A stretch of 64,000 nucleotides of DNA, from NCBI GenBank assembly GCA_037893245.1, contig JBAIAA010000026.1, forward strand, positions 124,001-188,000, written 5' to 3'. The notes under the pieces were generated by a model, which saw only the letters and a program-made list of their open reading frames with translations, was not told where the DNA came from and did not search any database. Both the position numbers and the translations under genes were made by a program. This stretch comes from Crossaster papposus. Its lineage: Eukaryota; Echinodermata; Asteroidea; Velatida; Solasteridae. Below, one piece after another: positions 24,001-34,918 of the stretch. Position 1 is the first letter of the stretch. Every line of letters starts with the position of its first letter.

Positions 24001-24250
24001 GAAGAGAAAGCATCCATATTACACACAGGTTCAAGTTCAAATGTTTGTTACCAACACAAGTTATGTAGACTTTGTTGTGAAAACAGCCCGCACAGAAAAT
24101 GGCATTAATATTGAAAGGATTATTTTTAATAAGGGTTTTGTTTCAAAACTTGTATTGAAATTGAAATGTTTTTTCTGTCATGTTGTTATAAATGAAATAA
24201 TAATGTGTAACTCAAAAGATTTGCCAAGTCCAACCGAACCAGAGCTTTAA
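21068..24250 (+). CDS. SAP-SWIM-YqaJ transposon nuclease (ISL2EU-type accessory protein), three exons
   Basis: Three exons join in frame: 21068-21216, 22193-22368 and 22761-24250, with GTAAG donors and CAG acceptors, giving 604 residues. The start is the ATG in AAAATGG. Residues about 5-45 (DLRKWNVKQLQQFLRE, then KKAELIALAEEA) form a SAP DNA-binding helix-extension-helix. Around residue 185 a SWIM zinc finger reads CSCRAGLRGFCKHT. The C-terminal part is a YqaJ/lambda-exonuclease-like domain: WWDYRMGRITAS, then GTPDG, LEIK and YYTQVQVQM, so the metal-binding D, E-x-K and the QVQVQM helix are intact. YqaJ proteins are alkaline-exonuclease-type recombination nucleases, and in ISL2EU transposons such a gene accompanies the DDE transposase. 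That gene converges from 26.4-27.8 kb. A poly(A) signal lies at 24385. No stop or frameshift is seen, so the gene may still be functional. Confidence 0.85.
21307..21540. mobile_element. TTAA MITE (CCAGTTCGCGCCGG family), copy 1
   Basis: A 234-bp element starts CCAGTTCGCGCCGG and ends CCGGCGCGAACTGG. TTAA follows on the right (21541-21544); on the left TTAA is separated from the end by AA. It sits in intron 1 of the YqaJ gene. It is the same length as the copy at 28755-28988. Confidence 0.85.
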
Positions 24251-24384
24251 ACATTGTAATTTGCCCCTGCACATACATGAACATTTATAAGCATTCTTAA
24301 TTCTTCAGCGACGATCACACAAACGAAGTTTTAGGGGCACCTAAAATATGCAAGACTGTATCTCTGTATGAGAATTTAAGTTGC

Positions 24385-24390
24385 AATAAA
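24385..24390 (+). terminator. Poly(A) signal of the YqaJ gene
   Basis: AATAAA, 135 bp after the stop codon and within an AT-rich 3' flank. This is a motif match only; no cleavage site is visible. Confidence 0.5.
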
Positions 24391-26432
24391 ACTATATTAA
24401 TTAGGTAGGCTCATAACATTTATCACTGACGCGACGTTATTGGAGAGTTATAGCTCTAAATTAATTAGATACATGTATTTCTTTTAGAGATTGTATTTAG
24501 AGATAACCCAAAAATATCGTCAGGTAAATAGGCTCACAATAGACGAATCTTGTGAGCCTACAAAGTACTTTACTCACAAGTTTGTTTTATGTTTGCAAAT
24601 GTTATATATTCTATTCGAGTGGGGCGAGGGAACCTAATTGTTTTCCTGATTTTTCTGCATCTATGAACCCAAAACAATATTTGTTTGACAAACTAACCTC
24701 CCAAATCCACCCATTTCATTAAAAGAAAATGTTGTACATTCCCGTTATATAAGTAGACTACATCAGAGACCAAAAGCTGAGCACAACAAAAATAATGCTC
24801 AGTTAAAACAAACATTTACCAGCCAATACTTTGTGTGTTGTTATAATGCTAAGCAAAAACCAGAAGAAAAAAAACAGTCGCATACAATATACATCACCTA
24901 AAAATTTAGTTTGTAACCCCATTTTTATGCAAAGTATTTTTTTGCTTAGCAGCTCCTTGAAATTGGCACCTTGTGGTGGTCTCATCTCTTCGGTATAACA
25001 TGTTATTGGTTCCTTTGACTGCTGGAAGCATATGAAGCACGATATGTGGCAGAGAAAACCCCCCCTCTTTTGTGTTGACCATTGTGTTCCCGAAATCTCA
25101 GGAATTCCTTTTAGGTTTCAAGGGGGGATGGGTTAGGTTACAATAGTGTTGAGTGTGTATAAGGTATAGGGATAAGAGGGGGGTACCCCTCTGCCACATA
25201 TCGTGCTGGGTATAGCTGGAAGCACAACAAAATGATCAGTACTCTTTATGAATAAAGACAGACAGACTTCAGGTTTGTGTGCTGTGTATTTTATTGTTTA
25301 CTTCTAGAACAGAATTGTCTGCGTTATCGAGTTAACTTAAAAGTGTGCATTTTTTGTATATAATCAGTTGAGAATAAGCCAGTTCGGTATTCCAACTGCA
25401 CACAACAAGAATTGTTTGTGTGTGTATTAAAAATCATAATGATTTGATGATTAACGACTGTTGGGGTTAATATACCCTCTTTTCAAAACAAGGATGGTTC
25501 TCGAAACACATCTCGTCTGCTTTCGCGATTATCCTATTTTACAACTTGACCTCAAACTAACTTTAACCTCAGTATGTGACCTTTGACATGACATTTAAAG
25601 GTTAACTTTAAAGGAAACAATTTTTACAATTACAGCTTGTTTTACAACTTGACCTCACATGTGACCTGCTTCCAAGAATAGCAATGAGAAACGTGTTTAT
25701 TGGGAAGGGGCGTAATCATACATGTACATGTAGCTGTTTTTCTTTTAATTGTTAGACAATTCTCGGTCACATAGGAAGGACATTAAATTGAAGGACGTGT
25801 AACGTCAATATTAGATATTAAAAAAAAATCCCCTACCCAATAAATTATATATCATTTTAAAGCTAAGAATTTAAGGAATCTGGAAATACCAATATCTCAA
25901 CTTTACTCTGATTTCTCGGGAGGTCACATATGTGAGGGGTTCTGGCAAAATGAGACAAAACTGGGCAAAGGTTGAACTGATGGTTCTCAGGTATTAGAAA
26001 GGAGGATAACATTCTCCTTACAATGCTGTTTCTTGCACTTCAATCGGACATTTCATTAACAAGTTATGGCTGGTTATGATTTGCATTTATCAACATGTTG
26101 CAAAAGTAAAATATTGAGGGAAAAGGCCTTTGAAGTTTTGGGTATGTGATATGAAAAAATGTCAATTGTTTTTCCTTAAAAAGTGTATTTCACCACTTTT
26201 TACCTATTTCTTTAGGAATATGGTTAGCAGACACAACACAAAATATAAATATAAATAAATAACTACCATTTACTATTTTTTGTCTTCTATAGCCTGTGCC
26301 CAGTTCTGTCTCATTTTGCAAGAACGCCTTGCATATAAAGGTTACAAAAAGATGTACATGTACTTTTCTCTTTTTCTGCATTCCTATGTTTTTGACTTGC
26401 TTTTCCACCTTTCTGGAATTTGATTATACAAA
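24391..26432. other. Gap between the convergent YqaJ and transposase genes
   Basis: Mostly AT-rich sequence without exons. It holds one copy of the short interspersed repeat at about 25050-25215, ending CATATCGTGCTGGGTATAG as at 16.1 kb and 50.1 kb. The convergent arrangement means both genes end in this interval. Confidence 0.5.
25050..25215. repeat. Short interspersed repeat, copy 2
   Basis: Matches 15965-16145 and 50001-50105. It includes CATTGTGTTCCCGAAATCTC, an AGGAATTC block, a GGGGTACCCC-like palindrome and the shared end. It is the most complete of the three. Confidence 0.65.
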
Positions 26433-27835
26433 TCATGTCGGAACAAGAATCCCTTGTAGGTTTACTAGAGCACAACAGACAGTGAATATATGATCTACAA
26501 TGTCACTGCACTGTAATGGAAAGTCTCCCTTCAGCATTCTGAATTCCTTTATTCTTCCAATCAGCCTTTCCACATGAATTCTGGAATTTGACACTGAAGC
26601 ATTGGTTATGTTTTTCTGCTCAGTGAACATCTTCCCTTTTTTTACTGAATTCTGGTATTACCAGCTTGCATCCACGGAGCAGAAAGTCTGACTTGTCTTT
26701 GAACCCTTTGTCTGCAAGTACAATGTCCCCTCTCTCCAGCATGTCCAAAAACCCACTCTTTCGGACAATGTCAACATCCGACATGTCACCACCAGCAACA
26801 GCAGATATGAAAGACACAGAACCTCCAGGAGTGCAAGCGACAAGGACCTTGTAGGTGTGGCGTTGTTTGTAGTTAGAGTACAGCTTGGAATTGACATCAC
26901 TTTGTGATGGTCGCTGTGTCTGTACTTCAGTACAATCAATTACAGCTTGTACTTGGCCATGTTTCCTGAAGCATTCAGGGAGTTGGTTGCTGACCTCTTT
27001 ATGACTTGGCCAGTAAATTAGGCTGCGAAGCTCCAAAGCAAGAAAGGGAAGAAGAGTGGATATTATATTTGACACAACTGATGTGCTAATGCCAAATCTG
27101 AACCCCAAGTCTTCATCAAGAAGATTGAGACGCAGTTTTATGAATGCCAGTAGCAACTCATCCTTCTTGGTCAGTTTTCTTTTCCTTCCAGGTTTGTCAG
27201 CCCCGGTCCTTTGCCATCGTTTTGTTTTAAGAGATGTTTTCCCTCTATAGTAGTGCAATCTTGTCATTTTCTCCCTGACATGGTCATAAATCCACATGAA
27301 GATTGCATATGAATTGATTCCTGTATACAGTTTCATCAGACTGCTGTTGTCCTTGATATCATTGATGGTGAAACACTTGGACCTTTTTGATTTGAGGTGT
27401 TTTGCCTGATGCTTTATTAAGTTCTGTGAAGTTTCGAGTTGTTTTTCCAACTGGGCAATCTTGTTTCGATACTGCTGAACAAGCGACTCACAGGCTGGAC
27501 AGGGATAAGGCATTGGATGAGTTCTTTGACATGATCCACTCTGGCTGTCACCCATCACTGTGCATGTGTATTTGGTGTGGTCATTCTGGAATCCATTTTT
27601 GCACATTTCTGTGGTTGGAGGTGATGGTTCTCTGGATACACTCGCACTTGTCATGTTGAGACGTTTTTTTTCTTGAAGGAGGTGCGTGTCTTTTACAGGG
27701 CGAAGGGCGTGATGGAGTGGTATTATCATATATCCCTCCATGTACTTTGTGGGATGTTAAGCTTTCATTCGAGGCTGACCAAACTCAAAGTGGTTGCTGC
27801 AAACAACGGTGTTCTTGTTAACTTTGTAGTCTGTC
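26433..27835 (-). pseudogene. THAP-HTH-DDE transposase of ISL2EU/Harbinger-related transposon, disrupted
   Basis: The exon opens after an acceptor (TTTGTCTACAG). It first encodes the end of a THAP zinc finger (TVVCSNHFEFGQPRMKA), then hits an in-frame TAA at 27757-27759. From 27741 the frame is open for 373 residues: a Cys pair and coiled coil (CPACESLVQQY), a helix-turn-helix (LTKKDELLLAFIKLRLNLLD, then FGISTSVVSNIISTLLP), the first catalytic Asp in AVIDCTEVQTQRPS and the second in GDIVLADKGF. A run of seven A on the coding strand near 26640 shifts the frame. The C-terminal part with the catalytic Glu (RIHVERLIGRIKEFRMLKGD) continues at 26433-26630 in the next frame. Two lesions make this copy inactive, unless the A-run is a sequencing error. 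The first THAP exon should lie above 27835, but only a MITE and then the left arm of the inverted repeat are found there. Confidence 0.85.
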
Positions 27836-27914
27836 CTGTAGACAAAGTAAATTCACAATCAATTTAGAGAAAATGTTAACATAACACCTTAACCCCAACA
27901 CCTTGAGTGCTTAA

Positions 27915-28002
27915 CCAGTTCGCACCAGGATTATTTTAACATCCTCGGGCCAAGGGTCAGGATTATTTTTAACAAAACTCGATCCGAAGCGGGTTCAGGC
28001 GG
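27915..28002. mobile_element. TTAA MITE, truncated copy
   Basis: It starts CCAGTTCGCACCAGG directly after TTAA (27911-27914) and follows the family for about 88 bp, to the GCGGGTTCAGGC block. It then diverges into unrelated sequence. The right half is missing. Confidence 0.75.
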
Positions 28003-28367
28003 CAGCGTTCTAGCTAGGCATTAAATAGTCGTCACCAACACATGCAAAACGATCACGATCGGTGTGTGGTTACAAGCAAGCAAGTTGCCCAACTCGACAT
28101 GTACGTAATTATACATGTACATGTACATGTACACGCATACATGTAGACACTACCACACTGAGGGCATACTTGTCATTCTATCCAATGGAGGACACTTGAG
28201 TGTGTGTGAATTACACCTATCAAAGTGAGGACACGACACTAAAATGCTGGTTGTCCATTGGTTTCATATTGATGTGCATTCTAAAGTCATCATTGCGATT
28301 GCAAATTCTAAATAGTCAAGTACTCTGACGCATCCGTACATGTATGTGAACTGACGAAACACCCTGC

Positions 28368-31300
28368 TTAGCTTTGAGGAAGCTTCATTTTGTTCCGACA
28401 AAAGTCTTTGATGTTCCTCCAGGTTCGTGTCTGCAGTGCCACAGGACAGGATGTTTCGATGTCTCGTTTGCCAGGAAGCTTCTTCAGCAGAAAGAATTTC
28501 TGCAAACCCTTCGTAACGTCTCCCTTCTCCTTGGCAGTCCAGGGACGACGTTTCACTCGTCTCGAGTTGTTCAGAGATGCCAGATTTCCAGATGGAACAC
28601 TGATAGGAGCCTGTCGAGAACCTAATGTCACATAGGAAACAAGTCGATATAAAACACAGATATTTATGCACTTTTAATTCAGACAGCCCGATAGCCAGAT
28701 GAACAAACAAATGGACAGACAGACAATTTTTTTTTTAAAGACAGCCCTACTTAACCAGTTTGCGCCGGGATTATTTTAACATCGCCGAGCCCACGGGCGG
28801 GATTATTTTTAACAAAACTCGATCCGAAGCGGGTTCAGGCTGATAGTGCCGGGAAGCACACCCACGCATTTCCGGCCTTGCGCGCTGCTGACATACATTT
28901 CCGAACTTGAACTTGGCGTGTTTATGCGTCATCCGTTTTGAATTTTAGAAAATGTTTGCGTTTATATACGTCATCCGGCGCGAACTGGTTAAAATACAGA
29001 CACATAAAAGCCTAAACTTACTGTTTTCACTGGGCACATCACATAAATTGTCACTGCTGTTATCGCTGTCCTCGTCACTAGTGAAGCCTTCTGCAAGTCA
29101 CAAAGAGCAGTTTTTGTTAGATTAATGCACACATACCTGACAGTTGGTTGTTGTCCTGCATGTAAATTCAGAAAAGTGGACTCAACTCTTGTCAAATTTC
29201 TGTGGTCTGTTTCTTTCTATTTTTCTTTTTTTCTCTTTCTTGTTCTGTAATGCAGGAGCAATAGCAAAAGAAATGCACAAAAACACGTATACCATTTGTT
29301 ATCATATATTGTGAACTGATAACAAAATGTTATTTCTTGCATTTCTTTCGCTGTTGAAGATGTATTAGTGAATAGTAGTTACTGATCAAGTATTTTTTAA
29401 CAAAAGCAATAATTAATGTCTTTCTTTTGCTGTTGAGTAAGTAATTTAAAACAACTGTGTCCTTACCACCAGTGACATGCAGTTCATCCAGGGATTTGCC
29501 CTGCTGGGAAGGCAAGTTTCCCCTCTCCAAGCTGAGAAAAAGCATAGAAAGTTTGGTGACCCTCTGCACAGTATCTGGCAACTGGTAGTATTCACGATGG
29601 ACACGCAAATCATGACCCATGAAGTTTGCAAGTGTTTCAAGTTGATGTTCCTTCAAGGCAAGAATTTGCGATGCGGTTGCCACGTGCTTACGAAGTTTTG
29701 TAGACCGGATGCTGGCAGCATTGTCAAGGCCCGCCATGTCTGCGTACACTCTTATACAGTCACATCCTCTTATATGACCTGTACCTCCATAAGAACATCG
29801 TGCAAACAAGTAGGTGTTGTCGTGGGCGACTCCAGCTTCATTTCTCTTCGCAATCAGAGCACTCAACCACGCCACCACCTCATTGCTGAGAAGCACAGGA
29901 ACAGTTCGACCCCTCTTGCCAACTATTTCGACAACTCTGAACATCTTGCACAGATGCCGTTCAAGATCAGTCAGCAGGCATTCCCCGTTGACACTAGCTG
30001 TTGTGTGCTTCTGAAAGTCTTCTAGTTTCATCTTTGATACCTCCCCTTGCATTCTGCGGTTGAACATAATAAGGTGGCACAGTGCGACTTCATTCAATCT
30101 CTTCCAAGCTGGTCCAATTTGTTCGCCCTGAGCCTCCTGGACAAGTTCCACTTCCCTGTTGCCAGCTTCATGGAGGAACGCCGACATTTTCACAACATCA
30201 GCATTTGTCGGCAGAATTTTAGGTTTGTTGCGCTTTTCTTGGTACAGTGTTCTGTGTGCATGGGTGGATACACGGTCTCGCCAGGTCAGTTCGCACAACT
30301 GCAGAAATTCTTCAACGTGTTGCGCTTTTTGCTTTTGGCCAGACTCTAGAGCATTTCCTTTAAGTATGAGTGCACACTTCTTGATGGAATGTCCAATCTT
30401 TAAAGCTAGAGACGGAACATCATACAACTGCTTGTCTTCATTAAAGCCAGCAATACCGTGAACAGCCTTGATGATATCATTCAGGTAGTGGGGGTGGACA
30501 AATAATTCAAGTGATGCATTTGGCTGGTGTGTATTCTTGCGGAGTTGTATGACAAGACGACCCAATTCCCGTATCTTGTTTCGGATGTAGCCATGTTGAT
30601 CTACATCGTGCCCGAGTTTCGCGTATTCCCGCTTGGCTACTTCCACAATCAAAGTGTCATTCTTGGCCAGCAGAGTCACCTCATCTCTCTTCATCGGAAT
30701 AAGAACCTGGTTCAACTGGAAAGACACACCGACAGGTGGAGGCTTTAACAAATCACTCTTGTGAGCAACAAGTCTACGCAGAGGAGTTGTGGTAGTGCTA
30801 CCATGCGAGTGTGCAGGGAGTGCAGGTTTCAGTGGGCACTGGTGACGCCAGAGATCACTTCGCACATAATAGCCATAACAATATATGCACGGTCTGTATG
30901 CATGTGGAGATACCTTATGATTAGGCCTATATCCTACAATAAGTGCACCCCGGCCTTTCCGAAGGACTTGGCAATTGTGCCTATGATTACCAACATTGCG
31001 GATTTTCCACAGAAGTATCTTACGGGCACTTGGGTTGGTCTCAGACGCAATCTCTACAACTTCGCTCTCTTCTTTGTGACATGACTGGAGATGATGGGGC
31101 AACTTAGATTGAGGTACTTCACAGAAAAAGCAAAAGTGTTTCTTGTCCCATTTCCTGTGCCCACTTTCATTGCTGGTCTCCATGACTGATATGTGACCGG
31201 TCTCAGTAGCCTCGGTTGATGATCTCTGTGACTCGGCACTTGAGGCTTCATATGGAGGAGGGCAAACGGCAGGTCCTGTACCAGAATCAGCCTGTGGGCC

Positions 31301-34135
31301 ATCATCCCAACTGGAACTGCTTTGTAGACTGTCTGAACCATTTAAGTGCGGATGGGCCACCTGGCATAGAAATCAAATCAAAATCACATTTAATTTTAAA
31401 CAAATAACAATTTCTTTGGGGAGGGGTGGGAGGGCGAGGGAAGGGGTGGGTATGTGGGGGGGGGGGGGGGGGGGGGGGGGTTGAAGGGGGGGGGGGGGGG
31501 ATGGTGCTTGCAAAAAACACTTTATTTACAAATTTGTTTCTGGCTTCTGGGCACCCAGAGTGAATATTTGATAGGGTTCAGAAAACAAGTTCACTAATGA
31601 ATCAAAATCTTACTACTTTCCATGTTGCCGGATGCAGAAAACGTTTATGATTTAGAACGAGTGAAAAAAAAACAAACACCACTGTTATTTTCTTTAGGGG
31701 TAGACGCATATGCCTAATTGCCTCGGACTAGTTGCCCCTCTGAAGGAGAGGGCGACGGGAGGGGTGGGTGTGGGGGGGGGGTGCTTGCAAAAAACACTTG
31801 ATTTATAAATTTGTTTCTGGCTTCTGGGCACCCAGAGTGAATATTTGATAGGGTTCTGAAAACAAGTTGAGTGTGTGTGAATTACCTCATATGGAGCAGG
31901 ACAAACGGCAGGTCCTGTACCAGAATCAGCCTGTGGGCCATCATCCCAACTGAAACTGCTTTGTAGACTGTCTGAACCATTTAAGTGAGGACCAGAGAAA
32001 ATCGGATGGGCCACCTGGCATAGAAATCAAATCAAAATCACATTTAATTTTAAACAAATAACAATTTCTTTGGGTTATCTCTAAAATATACTATCCATTT
32101 TAACACCATCACAAGCAACAACATTCGCCCTTGATGTGCAACTTAAATGACGACATACCGGTATTTATCCTCTTCATAAAAAGATATGTAATTCAAATGA
32201 GAATTTGTGTCATGTGCATTCATTATAAGACTTCTAAGACTGATCAGTTCACTAATTAAATACTTAGGGAGGGGGGAGGGGGGGATGGTGCTTATGGTGC
32301 TTGCAAAAAAACACTTTATTTACAAATTTGTTTCTGGCTTCTGGGCACCCAGAGTGAATATTTGATAGGGTTCAGAAAACAAGTTCACTAATGAATCAAA
32401 ATCTTACTACTTTCTATGTTGCCGGATGCAGAAAACGTTTATGATTTAGAACGAGTGAAAAAAACCCAAACACCACTGTTATTTTCTCTAGGGGTAGACG
32501 CATATGCCTAATTGCCTCGGACTAGTTGCCCCTCTGAAGGAGAGGGCGAGGGGAGGGGTGGGTGTGGGGGGGGGGGTGCTTGCAAAAAACACTTGATTTA
32601 TACATTTGTTTCTGGCTTCTGGGCACCCAGAGTGAATATTTGATAGGGTTCTGAAAACAAGTTGAGTGTGTGTGAATTACCTCATATGGAGCAGGACAAA
32701 CGGCAGGTCCTGTACCAGAATCAGCCTGTGGGCCATCATCCCAACTGGAACTGCTTTGTAGACTGTCTGAACCATTTAAGTGAGGACCAGAGAAAATCGG
32801 ATGGGCCACCTGGCATAGAAATCAAATCAAAATCACATTTAATTTTAAACAAATAACAATATCTTTGGGTTATCTCTAAAATATACTATATATTTTAACA
32901 CCATCACAAGCAACAACATTCGCCCTTGATGTGCAACTTAAATGACGACATACCGGTATTTATCCTCTTCATAAAAAGATATGTAATTCAAATGAGAATT
33001 TGTGTCATGTGCATTCATTAAAACAAACTTAAAACAGTCCTAACTTGTTTACCCTAACCCTTTTGTCTAAGATCTTCAAAATTTGCTATTTAGACCAAAA
33101 TCTGTCGTTCTAGGACAAAAATAACTCCCAAATATCTTTTTTAGGGTAGGTAGACACTTAGGGAGACACTAAAATGTCTCCCTAAGTGCCACTGTCTCCT
33201 TATTACCTAAAAAACTTACGCTAATTTGTCTCCCCAAGTGCCTATTTGGAAGAATTACGCATTTCATTTGTATTCTTCCTAACCTGTCTGTTGTTAATTA
33301 ATGCATTCTATGGTAATTTTCTCACCTGGTGCTCAAATAGGCAGCGTGTCACACCATCAGTGTACCGGACGCAGTACTTTCCTAATAAGAAAGCCACAAA
33401 TTCAACTAATTAAACTTTAAAGGGATTACATGCAATTGGGAGTGGAATGTTGAAAAGTATTTGTTGTTTACAGATCATATATATTTTCGGTTCTGAAGGG
33501 AGGGGGGGGGGGGGGGAGGAATCAAGTTTAGGAAAAATGGCATTGTTTATTTACATGTGGTACATGTCATGGGGGGATGTAAGAGGGTATACAGCTGTCT
33601 TAATTTATGTGTGACAAATGGGATTCTACATTATGGATTACATTTCTTACCTACGGAACCCCTAATGGGACATATGACGAATAGTAATCACTGTGACAAA
33701 ATAAATTTAGTTTTGTATTTCTTGCCCACGAAATCATTTCGTGCCCATGAAATCATTTCGTGCCCACGAAATCATTTCCCGTGCGCTCGAAAAAAATAAT
33801 TTCATGAGCTCGAAATAATTTGTGTGCTCGAAATCATTTTGTGAAATTGTTAGAAATCGGTTAAGTAAATATGTTTTACAGCACGGTCTTGACGCAAGGT
33901 TAACGTGAACCCACAAATTACGAGGGCATTCCATTTGTTTTCGTCATATGTCCTTTTAGAGGCTCCGCACTTACCTTTGGTGAAGGAGATTATTACGGCA
34001 GGATACCATGATGAATCTGGAGGCCACAGTGCGATTACGTTCTCCCCTTCATGATGCTGGTGATTTGTCAAGGTTCCATCAAGACGACTACTTCGTTTCA
34101 TGTTTGTTATGGTAGTTCTGTCAGCCACACCTAGA
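28368..34135 (-). CDS. Tyrosine-recombinase (Crypton-like) gene, left copy, open
   Basis: Minus-strand exons with matching phases are 34135-33975, 33381-33326, 31360-29467, 29090-29022 and 28621-28368; the 5' start is not located. Exons 1-2 encode a Tudor-like module (GENVIALWPPDSSWYPAVI, then KYCVRYTDG and RCLFEHQ). The 1.9-kb exon carries two Cys/His fingers (CFFCEVPQSKLPHHLQSCH; CIYCYGYYVRSDLWRHQC) and then a tyrosine-recombinase catalytic domain. That domain has Arg in LIMFNRRMQGEVSKM, STKLRKHVATASQIL as the second-Arg box, and MGHDLRVHREYYQLPD with the His and the Tyr nucleophile. A short acidic exon (GFTSDEDSD) follows. The last exon is Myb/SANT-like (RRPWTAKEKGDVTKGLQKFF ... RTWRNIKDFCRNK). 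No stop or frameshift is seen in these exons, so the protein could be made. Family name is inferred from the YR motifs and zinc fingers. Confidence 0.75.
28755..28988. mobile_element. TTAA MITE, complete copy in the left arm
   Basis: A 234-bp element with ends CCAGTTTGCGCCGGG and CCGGCGCGAACTGG, flanked by TTAA on both sides (28751-28754, 28989-28992). The corresponding place in the right arm (48072-48075) has a single TTAA and no element. It sits in the intron before the Myb/SANT-like exon. Confidence 0.95.
31440..31500. repeat. Poly-G tracts
   Basis: Two long G runs separated by TTGAA, in the intron just upstream (minus sense) of the large exon. G-rich tracts also occur at 31770 and 32567 inside the tandem copies. 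Their lengths are unreliable. Confidence 0.8.
31520..33020. repeat. Tandem duplication of exon start plus upstream intron (about 790-bp unit)
   Basis: The start of the large recombinase exon, with its acceptor and flanking intron, is present three times: at 31250-31360 (used, full exon), at 31880-32014 and at 32670-32809. The two extra copies reproduce the acceptor CTATGCCAG and HLNGSDSLQSS but stop after about 45 codons at a GTAATTC donor-like site. The repeat period is about 790 bp. Extra copies carry 15 nt after the first codons that the full exon of the left arm lacks and the right-arm exon has. They could act as alternative exons or be debris. Confidence 0.8.
33720..33845. repeat. Short palindromic minisatellite (GCCCACGAAATCATTTCGT)
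   Basis: About three 19-bp units, plus degenerate ones containing GCTCGAAAT. The right arm carries the same array expanded to about six or seven units (43088-43222). Each unit is nearly self-complementary (TTTCGTGCCCACGAAA). Confidence 0.75.
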
Positions 34136-34918
34136 CTACACAACAAAACAACAACAATATACCATTAAACTTATAATACAATTAAATATTAATAATTGTG
34201 GCTACTTATTTGTTTTATTATTTATACAATAACTACAATTAACTCTTTCTTGTTTGCACGGTGCTCAACAACTCATGCTTGCGTTGGCAAAATAAAGCAG
34301 TTAAATTTGGTTATAACTTCTATATTTTTCTGAAATTAGGCATATTCTCTTCCCATATCATCCGATAGACTAGAGTGAGAGGCCATGACTACAAATTACA
34401 TTACAACGTAAATTAGCATGTCATATATGTCATACTCTGCTACATTCATACAACATGCAAGCTTCCAAATACAATTGCTCTACTTACCATTTATTCCAGC
34501 TCCATGGTACACCTAGCTAGCTGCAAATGACCACGTCTTCGCATAAACTACAATATGCACTTAGGCCAAAACAACGTTATAATAGTTAAGACATGTCTGG
34601 GCTAGTTTAATTAGAGACATGTTAATGTACACATGTAATGTACATGTTTACATTTACCCCGTTGTCACACGCGCAACCAACAGAGGGCGCTATGCCATTC
34701 AGGGTAATCCCTTTTTTTTTTTTGGACGGGGTAAAAAATGTGCATACTGCCTCACGTCAGGTCTTATGCGTCAACCGAGGACTCCTCCCCAACGCTTTGA
34801 TATTTAACCAACAGTCAAAAACGGCAATTTTTCACAATATTTCATACCGAGGACGCGCTCGGTTTGCAAGGTGTCCTCAGTATGTGAGTGTGTACTTACA
34901 TAAAAGCCCTCCATTTGC

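Larger units (their letters stand above)
28140..34918. repeat. Left arm of the large inverted repeat
   Basis: This block is the reverse complement of 41906-48690, with the sum of paired coordinates near 76,830. Identity looks high (well above 90%) across exons and introns. The outer limit fades in a TACATG-rich microsatellite at about 28095-28140; the inner limit is at the sequence GAGGGCTTTTATGTAAG (minus sense). Relative to the right arm it has a 234-bp MITE at 28755, tandem extra copies of one exon start at 31.7-33.0 kb, and lacks the 1.07-kb insertion present on the right. Confidence 0.9.

Noticed and set aside
26640..26650. Programmed frameshift in the DDE transposase
   Set aside because: The shift needed is not the -1 type expected at an A-heptamer, and there is also an upstream nonsense codon, so simple decay or a sequencing error is more likely.
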